A program made the translations under genes and the position numbers. Positions 1 to 5,176 of a DNA stretch of 7,681 nt are shown piece by piece (the first letter of the stretch is position 1; each line of letters starts with the position of its first letter). Below the pieces are notes generated by a model. That model was given only the letters and a program-made list of their open reading frames with translations. It made no database searches and was not told where the DNA came from. Origin of the DNA: Myxococcales bacterium. Lineage in GTDB: Bacteria > Myxococcota > Polyangia > HGW-17 > SLPX01. The stretch lies in NCBI GenBank assembly GCA_007131745.1, contig SLPX01000041.1, forward strand, positions 1-7,681, read 5' to 3'.

Positions 1-515
1 AGAAAGGAGCGATGTTCCAGTTCCCGTGCCGAGTAGCCGAGCACGGTTTCCCACTCGGTATTGACCTTGATGAGATTTCCGGATGTATCGGCAATGCAAA
101 GCAGATCCAGGTTCAACGAGAAAAAGCGCTCCATCTGCAGAGCTTGTTCCTTCTCAGCGGTTATGTCCTGGATGATGGTTACGAAATGATGCTTTTCCGG
201 TGAATAGGCACTGACTTTGTACCAGCGTTGCATATGTTCGTAATACTGTTCCAACTCCTCCTCGGTCTGCTCGAGGGCGATTTTTCCGTAAAGCCCGATC
301 CGGTCGAATGGGTCGTCCTTGATGCTCGGCAGAACCTCTGTGGCCCGGCGATTGAGAATGTTGTCGGCCTTAAGTCCTGTTAAACGTTCGAAGGCGGAGT
401 TGACTTCCAGAAATTCATAATCCACCGGTCTGCCCTGACTGTCCAGGATGATCCGGTGATAGGCATATCCAAGAAATGAACAGTTCATCAGCAGATTGTA
501 CCGTTCTTCGTACAC
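1..515 (-). CDS. PAS-domain sensor/signalling protein, N-terminal part (runs off left edge)
   Basis: An open minus-strand frame gives 171 residues and is cut by the window edge, so the C-terminus and any output domain (histidine kinase, GGDEF or other) are not visible. The start is taken as GTG at 515-513 because an AGAGGAA ribosome-binding site lies 5 nt upstream (527-521); the frame stays open further upstream, so a longer form is possible. Residues about 5-118 read as one complete PAS domain: YNLLMNCSFLGYAYHRIILD at the front, then EFLEVNSAFERLTGLKADNI, and the closing VTIIQDITAEKEQ typical of the PAS/PAC boundary. A second PAS domain begins near residue 131 (FSLNLDLLCIADTSGNLIKV, then TEWETVLGYSARELE). 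No membrane segment or signal peptide precedes the first PAS, so this part is likely cytoplasmic. Tandem PAS domains usually sense small ligands or redox state and pass the signal to a kinase or cyclic-di-GMP domain; which one applies here is unknown. Confidence 0.85.
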   Translation of the reverse strand, partial: MYEERYNLLMNCSFLGYAYHRIILDSQGRPVDYEFLEVNSAFERLTGLKADNILNRRATEVLPSIKDDPFDRIGLYGKIALEQTEEELEQYYEHMQRWYKVSAYSPEKHHFVTIIQDITAEKEQALQMERFFSLNLDLLCIADTSGNLIKVNTEWETVLGYSARELEHRSF

Positions 516-577
516 GAAAATTCCTCTTTGCGACCGGCTTGAGAGTAAAAAGTCAAAATTTTGAGATTGGAACCGGA

Positions 578-613
578 TCAAACTACAGTTCAAACTACAT
601 GTCAAACTACTAA
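578..613 (+). repeat. Three tandem 12-bp repeats (TCAAACTAC core)
   Basis: Three copies of TCAAACTAC start at 578, 590 and 602, exactly 12 bp apart, each followed by a variable triplet (AGT, ATG, TAA). In one plus-strand frame they encode QTT-V-QTT-C-QTT, a four-residue period. Similar short threonine-rich linkers occur before winged-helix modules in Fic and AlbA-type proteins, but the sequence after this array does not read as a winged helix. It is probably part of the gene debris that continues to 1242. Confidence 0.7.
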
Positions 614-616
614 CTT

Positions 617-832
617 TTGCCCAGGCATACCAGCGCAATACCGAACAATCACAAGCTGTCCAATCAAATATTTGATAACCTTTGTGAGTTCAAGATACGT
701 GATTCCAGTGAACCTGTCGAAGGAACGGGAGAGTGGCGCTACACCCTCGTAGACCTGTTTGAAGCGGGGATCCTGGATTCCAATCTGAACGTCATCCCTG
801 ACCCGGACTCGGAGTGGGAAGAGTACCGGTGA
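617..832 (+). CDS. Hypothetical short ORF, 71 aa, possibly a gene fragment
   Basis: I do not recognise this protein. The frame opens just after a TAA at 611-613 and its only start candidate is TTG at 617; no ribosome-binding site is visible upstream. The first 30 residues look unstructured. The second half (EWRYTLVDLFEAGILDSN, then PDPDSEWEEYR) has GC-rich third codon positions and an acidic, protein-like ending, which suggests that it is or was coding on the plus strand. The LVDLFEAGIL stretch vaguely recalls small modules with a conserved leucine/AGLL core, such as RAMA, but this is too weak for a call. It overlaps the start of the Fic-tail ORF at 814. The missing RBS and short length fit the tail of a broken gene better than an independent gene. 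Confidence 0.3.
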   Translation: MPRHTSAIPNNHKLSNQIFDNLCEFKIRDSSEPVEGTGEWRYTLVDLFEAGILDSNLNVIPDPDSEWEEYR

Positions 833-1242
833 ACTCGGTGACACAACGGAGGATATCATCTGAAAACTTTGGAAGATACGACAAGATTGCTCAGGAGTTC
901 ACGGACCAAACAGACTCTGCGCCTTTTATTGGATTCATGCTGAGGATAATCCTGGATGCTGTGACCACCTCCGCCCCCCAAGTAACCCCCCAAGTAACCC
1001 CCCAAGTCACCCCCCAAGTCAGTGAACTGCTTGCCGCGATCCATTGCGAGATGAGCTGCCGCGCGCTGCAATCCGCGTTGGGCCTTTTGGACCGCAAATC
1101 ATTTCGCCGGTGCTACCTCAAACCGGCTCTGGATGGCGGCTTGATTGAAATGACCATTCCCGACAAGCCCAACAGCCGCTTGCAGAAATATCGCCTGACC
1201 GATAAGGGCCGCCGGTGGCCGGCCCGGTATGGCAATCAATGA
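814..1242 (+). pseudogene. C-terminal fragment of a Fic-family protein (winged-helix tail, no Fic domain)
   Basis: The 142-residue ORF matches, from my knowledge of the family, the C-terminal tail of Fic-family proteins (AMPylation-type enzymes). Residues 35-50 (SAPFIGFMLRIILDAV) resemble the helix after the Fic domain. Residues 55-69 are a PQVT tandem linker. Residues 71-137 form a winged-helix module (SELLAAI, then DRKSFRRCYLKPAL, then LIEMTIPDKPNSRLQKYRLT) ending in KGRR. Full-length relatives run to several hundred residues and carry an N-terminal Fic domain with the HPFxxGNGR motif. No such motif is seen here, and the upstream sequence changes to an unrelated frame. The GTG start at 814 has no convincing RBS. 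The most likely reading is a 5'-truncated remnant. The downstream frame is intact and well preserved, so the loss is probably fairly recent, or the tail may survive as a small DNA-binding protein. Confidence 0.65.
974..1021 (+). repeat. Four tandem 12-bp repeats encoding the PQVT linker
   Basis: The unit CCCCCCAAGT(A/C)A occurs four times without interruption: 974-985, 986-997, 998-1009 and 1010-1021. Copies 1 and 2 end in TAA and copies 3 and 4 in TCA. The period is in frame with the Fic-tail ORF and gives the repeated PQVT linker between the helical part and the winged helix. Such arrays change copy number by slippage in steps of four residues without breaking the frame. Confidence 0.9.
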
Positions 1243-1347
1243 CACCCATCACAATCCATTCCATTTGCCGAAACACTGAGCGAAACTTTTAAGACGCGGT
1301 ACCGGCCTGGATGGGATGCTATGCGTGGGGAGGAGTATGGGACAGCG
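1243..1347. other. Convergent intergenic spacer, no gene seen
   Basis: This 105-bp spacer separates the end of the Fic fragment (plus strand) from the end of the oxidoreductase operon (minus strand). I see no convincing open frame and no GC-rich hairpin followed by a T-run on either strand. A termination site for the operon is expected here but cannot be pointed to. Confidence 0.5.
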
Positions 1348-2664
1348 TCAAGGCTTGTTGCAGATGTCTTTTGCAACACCTGCGAGTTTTTCCGGATCCG
1401 ACTTGGCGCCGATTTTTGTCGCTCCGATTGCTCGGGTGAAAGCCTCGACCGGGAAGACGCCGGAGAGTTCGAGCAATGCAAAGAGCATCACCAGGTTGAC
1501 TTCTTTTCGGCGCACCGTGGTTGCGAAGTCATGGTTGTGGATCGAGGTGTTTTCCCCTGTCGCTGGTATGGCGCATGAAGAGTCCGCGAGAAGGTGGCCA
1601 CTTGTCATCGATTCAACGTGTTTTTTGAGGTAGTCCATTCCGTCCGCGGTCGAGACCACGGCCCAGTCGACCTTTCGAATCCCCGTGAATTCGATGGGTT
1701 CGGGTGAGAGAATGATTTCAACAGCGGAAAAACCCGTGCCGACCGTGACAGGGTAGTTGCCTTTCTTTGTGGCGTGTAGGCCGCAGGATATCGCCGCGGT
1801 GACGAAAATATTTGCAGCCGACTGGACACCTTCTCCGGCCGAGCCGCCCAGCAGGATGGTGAGCGGTTCGGCGAGGTTGTGACCGAATTGCACCTCTATG
1901 GGTTTCACAGAATCCATGAGAGATTTGATGTTTTCACGCGGCCGGATATCCGCGGCTTTCGGGTTCTCGTTTACATGTTTTTCCAGGGGAAGGCCGAGTT
2001 GCTCCGACATCTGAGCGAGTTTCAGGTCGGGATTTTCTTTTGTCCCGTAGCTGGGGCACACTTCCAGGATGTCAATGAGCGCGAACCCCTTTGTCTGCAT
2101 CCCTTCGGCGAGGGTGTCGGAGACATCCCCCTTCTTGGCAAGGATGCGGGTCACGTAGGCAGCGCCCGAGTCGCGGGTGATTTTCATGATATCCAGGGGT
2201 TCTTCCGTGAAACCTTTGATCGGAGAGCGAGTGAGGAACGGGCCGGGCGTGAGGTCGCTTCGCTGTCCGCCGGTCATTCCGTAGAGAAAGTTGTTATGCA
2301 CACACACTGTCATATCGATGTTGCGGTGGGCCGCGCTGATGAGGTGATTGATTCCTATGGTGGTTCCCCCGTCGCCGATAAACACGATCACCTTTTTTCG
2401 GGGGTCGGCCAGGGCCGCGGATATTCCGGTTGCCAGCGCGATTGAACGGCCGTGCAGTCCGTGGACGGTGTGAGTGTTGAAACGCTTGTCGATGATGCCG
2501 TGACACCCGATATCGGTTACGACGATCACATCCATAGGGTCCACACCGATTTTCGCCAGCGCCTTTCCGGTTTCCCGCGCTATGAGATGATGGCTGCACC
2601 CCTTGCAATAGGGCAGATCTTTTACATCGATGTAGCTCTCTATTTCTTGATGTTTATCCACCAT
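1348..2664 (-). CDS. 2-oxoacid:acceptor (ferredoxin) oxidoreductase, fused beta-gamma subunit
   Basis: Cytoplasmic thiamine-diphosphate enzyme subunit that, with the alpha subunit, oxidatively decarboxylates a 2-oxoacid to an acyl-CoA and passes electrons to ferredoxin. The 438-residue protein has two parts. Residues 1 to about 265 are the TPP-binding beta subunit, with GDG at 97-99, NN at 124-125 and the family signature YGMTGGQ at 128-134. C20, C23, C54 and C203 are in the right places to hold the [4Fe-4S] cluster. Residues about 268-438 are a gamma domain opening with the glycine-rich GGSAGEGV at 273-280. The ATG at 2664 has a strong RBS (GGAGG at 2675-2671, 6 nt spacing) and overlaps the end of the alpha gene by 11 bp, so translation is probably coupled. 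In the usual KorAB arrangement gamma is fused to alpha or is separate; here it follows beta. No ferredoxin-like delta subunit is encoded nearby. The substrate is not readable from the sequence; 2-oxoadipate is inferred from the neighbouring gene. Confidence 0.9.
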   Translation of the reverse strand: MVDKHQEIESYIDVKDLPYCKGCSHHLIARETGKALAKIGVDPMDVIVVTDIGCHGIIDKRFNTHTVHGLHGRSIALATGISAALADPRKKVIVFIGDGGTTIGINHLISAAHRNIDMTVCVHNNFLYGMTGGQRSDLTPGPFLTRSPIKGFTEEPLDIMKITRDSGAAYVTRILAKKGDVSDTLAEGMQTKGFALIDILEVCPSYGTKENPDLKLAQMSEQLGLPLEKHVNENPKAADIRPRENIKSLMDSVKPIEVQFGHNLAEPLTILLGGSAGEGVQSAANIFVTAAISCGLHATKKGNYPVTVGTGFSAVEIILSPEPIEFTGIRKVDWAVVSTADGMDYLKKHVESMTSGHLLADSSCAIPATGENTSIHNHDFATTVRRKEVNLVMLFALLELSGVFPVEAFTRAIGATKIGAKSDPEKLAGVAKDICNKP

Positions 2665-3799
2665 TGTTCACCTCCCCTGCGATTTCTTCGGGTGTCACCG
2701 CTCTTCCAATCACGTTGACCTTTGCTACGTCCGGTCTTTCGGCCAGGCCGAAAAGCGCCTGGCGAAGTGACCCGTGAAGGTTTTCCTCCGCAATGACCAG
2801 TCGCTTGTAACGTTGAAAGATCGACCAGTAAACCGGGGGCACGGGAAAAATGGTTTTCATAACCAGGAGAGAAACTTTTTTTCCTTGTCTTCTGAGGATG
2901 GTCTTGGCTTCTCTTGCCGCCTGGGCGGTTATTCCGTAGGAGACAATCAGTGTTTCCGCGTCTTCCTGTTCGTCCAGGTCGTAAAACGTGTAGTCTCCGA
3001 TGTTCTTTTCGAGTTTGCCGGAGAGGCGGCGGGTGTTTTCCAGCGCTTCCGCGGTGGCGTTTTTCAATAAGCCGTTTTGATCGTGCGTGGACGCGGTGAT
3101 CCGCACCCGGTGCTTGTGATTTCCGACCGGCAAAAACGCGGGGACGAGGTCATCCTTTGGTTCGTATGGCCTGTAAGTTGCGTCGCCTTTGTAGAATTCA
3201 TGGTTGACCGGCTTGATTTCGTCGAGCGAAAACGCGTCAAAGCTCCTGAGGGTCATGACGCCGTCTTTCGATGTGAGCAGCACAACCGGGGTGCGCAGGC
3301 GGACGGCCATGCGGACTGCTTGCGCTGAGATCGACCAGCAGTCATCCATGTCTGAAATGCAGAGCGTCGGAAGTGGGTAGCCGCCCGATATGGACCCCTG
3401 GAGAAGGAGGAGGTCGCCTTGGGCGCCCAGGGTCGCGGTCCCCGTGGCAGGGCCGAACCGCTGGGTCAAGACGATCACCATGGGCAGTTCCATCATGTAG
3501 GCCATGTTCACCGATTCCACCATCAAAGCATAACCGGGAAACGATGTGGCCGTTACTGGGATCTTTCCGGCCGCGGCGAAACCGGCCATCCACTGCACGG
3601 TCGTTATTTCGTCCGGCGCGGCCAGAGCGATCGGAAAGCGTTTGGATCCGTACAGGTAGAGCAGGTTCGAGGGTGTTATCGGGTAGCCGACGAAAACATC
3701 CGCGCCGGCGCGCGCCAGGGATTCTGTGATGAGCAAGGAGCCGTCTATCAGGGCCTTGCCTTTTTTACTTCCGGTTTGTTTTGCGGTTTGTTCCAGCAA
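2654..3799 (-). CDS. 2-oxoacid:acceptor (ferredoxin) oxidoreductase, alpha subunit
   Basis: KorA-type alpha subunit, 381 residues, partner of the beta-gamma protein encoded just downstream. It supplies the TPP-pyrimidine domain and the transketolase-C-like domain. Visible signatures are GYPITPSN at about 38-45, DEITTVQWMAGFAAAG at 63-78, ATSFPGYALMVES at 84-96, GAQGDLL at 125-131, THDQNG at 238-243, and a second domain from about 282 (TLIVSYGITAQAAREA) ending in AEENLHGSLRQ. The frame is open for 40 more codons, but that stretch lies inside the acyl-CoA dehydrogenase gene. TTG at 3799 is chosen because GGAGG at 3813-3809 sits 9 nt before it and it follows the upstream stop by 20 bp. A later ATG would remove the essential YPITPS region. 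The N-terminal gamma domain found in many KorA proteins is absent, matching its position on the beta protein. The first residues (EQTAKQTGSKKGK) are polar and likely disordered. Confidence 0.9.
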   Translation of the reverse strand: MLEQTAKQTGSKKGKALIDGSLLITESLARAGADVFVGYPITPSNLLYLYGSKRFPIALAAPDEITTVQWMAGFAAAGKIPVTATSFPGYALMVESVNMAYMMELPMVIVLTQRFGPATGTATLGAQGDLLLLQGSISGGYPLPTLCISDMDDCWSISAQAVRMAVRLRTPVVLLTSKDGVMTLRSFDAFSLDEIKPVNHEFYKGDATYRPYEPKDDLVPAFLPVGNHKHRVRITASTHDQNGLLKNATAEALENTRRLSGKLEKNIGDYTFYDLDEQEDAETLIVSYGITAQAAREAKTILRRQGKKVSLLVMKTIFPVPPVYWSIFQRYKRLVIAEENLHGSLRQALFGLAERPDVAKVNVIGRAVTPEEIAGEVNNGG

Positions 3800-3808
3800 T
3801 GGTTTTTT

Positions 3809-3813
3809 CCTCC
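3809..3813 (-). promoter_or_regulatory. Ribosome-binding site deciding the TTG start of the alpha subunit
   Basis: On the minus strand GGAGG stands 9 nt before TTG at 3799-3797 and directly follows the stop codon of the acyl-CoA dehydrogenase gene (3822-3820). No ATG or GTG start fits this site. Confidence 0.7.
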
Positions 3814-3819
3814 GGTCGA

Positions 3820-4992
3820 TCAGTTGCCGAAAGCGGACATTCCGGTCAGGTGTTCTCCAAGGATCAAAGTGTGTACTTCGTAGGTGCCTTCGTATGTCTG
3901 CACCGACTCCAGGTTGCACATGTGCCGAATCGCCTGGTACTCAAGCGAGATTCCGTTTGCTCCCAGCATGGCTCTCACCTTGCGCGCGCCCTCCAGGGCC
4001 GCGTTTACGTTGTGCCTTTTGGCCATGGATACGTGGTAGTGCTTCATTGTTCCCGAGTCCCACATGCGGCCGAGCCTATAGGCAAGCAGTTGGGAGTTGG
4101 TCAGATCAGTGGCGAGATCGGCCAGTTTCGCCTGGGTGATCTGAAAAGAAGCAATCGGTTTGCCGAACTGGACCCGTTCCTGAGTGTATTGAAGGGCTTC
4201 ATCCAGTACGCCCTGAAGCGCTCCGGCGGCTCCCCAGGCTATCCCATAGCGCGCGGAAGTAAGGCACATGAGCGGGCTTTTTAGGCCGGATGTGTTCGGG
4301 AGTTCCCGGTCAGCGGGGATGCGAACATCTTCCAGGACCAGTTCGGAAGTTACCGATGCGCGAAGAGAAACTTTGTGCACCATCTCGGGCGCGGAAAACC
4401 CCTTGTCGTCCTTGTGAACGATAAAGCCCCGGACCTTTCCTTGTTCGTCTTTGGCCCAGACCACCGCGATATCGGATATGGTGCCGTTGGTTATCCACAT
4501 TTTGGCGCCGTTTAAAATCCAGTCCGAGCCGTCTTTCTTGGCGCGGGTGATCATGGAACCCGGGTCCGAACCTGCGTCGGGTTCGGTCAACCCGAAGCAC
4601 CCCACGAATTCTCCGCTTGCAAGTTTCGGGAGGTATTCCATTTTTTGTTCTTCAGAGCCGAAGTGAAGGATCGGGTACATCACGAGTGAACCCTGCACCG
4701 AACAGAAAGAGCGAACTCCGGAATCACCTCGCTCGAGTTCTTGGCAGATCAACCCATACATCGTGTAAGAACATTCCGCGCCACCATATTTCGCGGGCAC
4801 GAAAGGTCCCATGAACCCCAATTCACCCAACTGCTTTACCATTTCCTTGGGAAAGGTACCGGCTTCCCAGTGCTCTGCTATCACCGGGATGACCTCGCGA
4901 TCCGCGAATCTTCGGGCCGTGTTACGAATAATGAGTTCTTCCTCGTTCAACAAGTCGTCAATCTTGTAAAAATCCAGTGGTTGAAAGGGCAT
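3820..4992 (-). CDS. gcdH: Acyl-CoA dehydrogenase, glutaryl-CoA dehydrogenase type
   Basis: FAD enzyme, 390 residues, first gene of the operon. It oxidises an acyl-CoA at the alpha-beta position, normally passing electrons to ETF. Several stretches match the glutaryl-CoA dehydrogenase branch: ELERGDSGVRSFCSVQGSLV (about 85-104), GCFGLTEPDAGSDPGSM (about 131-147), KMWITNG, and a C-terminus with TYEGTYEVHTLILGEHLTG. The Glu in TYEGT (about 368) is the expected catalytic base. The Glu and Arg in LERGDSGVRS correspond to human GCDH Glu87 and Arg94, the latter binding the substrate carboxylate, and the Tyr before the catalytic Glu is also kept. From the literature as I recall it, this Tyr is present in decarboxylating enzymes and changed in non-decarboxylating ones, so a crotonyl-CoA product is favoured. 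ATG at 4992 is chosen over a TTG at 5013 because GGAGGA (5002-4997) lies just before it. Length is normal for the bacterial family. Another dicarboxylyl-CoA substrate remains possible. Confidence 0.88.
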   Translation of the reverse strand: MPFQPLDFYKIDDLLNEEELIIRNTARRFADREVIPVIAEHWEAGTFPKEMVKQLGELGFMGPFVPAKYGGAECSYTMYGLICQELERGDSGVRSFCSVQGSLVMYPILHFGSEEQKMEYLPKLASGEFVGCFGLTEPDAGSDPGSMITRAKKDGSDWILNGAKMWITNGTISDIAVVWAKDEQGKVRGFIVHKDDKGFSAPEMVHKVSLRASVTSELVLEDVRIPADRELPNTSGLKSPLMCLTSARYGIAWGAAGALQGVLDEALQYTQERVQFGKPIASFQITQAKLADLATDLTNSQLLAYRLGRMWDSGTMKHYHVSMAKRHNVNAALEGARKVRAMLGANGISLEYQAIRHMCNLESVQTYEGTYEVHTLILGEHLTGMSAFGN

Positions 4993-4996
4993 AAAA

Positions 4997-5002
4997 TCCT
5001 CC
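4997..5002 (-). promoter_or_regulatory. Ribosome-binding site of the acyl-CoA dehydrogenase gene
   Basis: GGAGGA on the minus strand, 4 nt before ATG at 4992-4990. It selects this ATG over the in-frame TTG at 5013, which has no such site. The surrounding bases closely resemble those around the alpha-subunit RBS. Confidence 0.75.
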
Positions 5003-5065
5003 GGGTCGATCAAAAAATTTGTTTTCAGACGGGATTCGTGCGAGTCCCCGCCGATGTTTCGTGTG

Positions 5066-5095
5066 ATTATTATGGGCGCAAAATTCTATCGTCAA
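5066..5095 (-). promoter_or_regulatory. Candidate sigma70-type promoter of the oxidoreductase operon
   Basis: On the minus strand TTGACG (5095-5090) is followed after 18 bp by AATAAT (5071-5066). Each matches the sigma70 consensus at 5 of 6 positions. A CATAAT box at 15 bp spacing is an alternative -10. Transcription would begin near 5058 and leave a leader of about 65 nt before the ATG at 4992. No clear operator palindrome is seen around it. Confidence 0.5.
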
Positions 5096-5120
5096 GGCAT
5101 TATGCACAAACGGAAAAGCT

Positions 5121-5149
5121 TTCGAGTTTTTTGATTTTGGATTTATTCT
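5121..5149 (+). promoter_or_regulatory. Weak candidate promoter for the FAD-dependent dehydrogenase
   Basis: TTCGAG (5121-5126), a 17-bp AT-rich spacer and TATTCT (5144-5149) are in the right order 28 bp before the GTG start. The -35 box is poor, so this is only a candidate. Confidence 0.25.
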
Positions 5150-5162
5150 CGGGGTGTTTTGC

Positions 5163-5167
5163 AGGAG
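5163..5167 (+). promoter_or_regulatory. Ribosome-binding site deciding the GTG start of the FAD-dependent dehydrogenase
   Basis: AGGAG lies 9 nt before GTG at 5177. The upstream in-frame TTG at 5159 would place this site inside the coding sequence, and TTG at 5171 is only 3 nt away, so GTG is the best fit. Confidence 0.6.
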
Positions 5168-5176
5168 TTTTTGTTC

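Noticed and set aside
602..859. 85-residue minus-strand open frame opposite the 617-832 ORF
   Set aside because: Codon third positions and the acidic C-terminus favour the plus strand, and no RBS or domain is seen on the minus strand. Neither strand is certain here.
974..1021. CRISPR-like array
   Set aside because: The units are 12 bp with no spacers and are in frame with a coding sequence, so this is a protein linker repeat.
856..1097. Glycine-rich minus-strand frames with GGYLGG or WGVTWG repeats
   Set aside because: The repeats are only the reverse complement of the PQVT-encoding array; the plus-strand reading matches a known family tail.
1879..2445. 188-residue plus-strand open frame
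   Set aside because: It lies entirely opposite the oxidoreductase beta domain, whose motifs (GDG, NN, YGMTGGQ) are unmistakable on the minus strand. The plus-strand translation shows no family pattern.
3800..3919. 40-residue N-terminal extension of the alpha subunit
   Set aside because: It reads through the end of the acyl-CoA dehydrogenase in another frame, and a clear RBS supports the TTG start at 3799.
3781..4284. 167-residue plus-strand open frame
   Set aside because: Antisense to the C-terminal half of the acyl-CoA dehydrogenase, including the TYEGT active site; no protein-like features.
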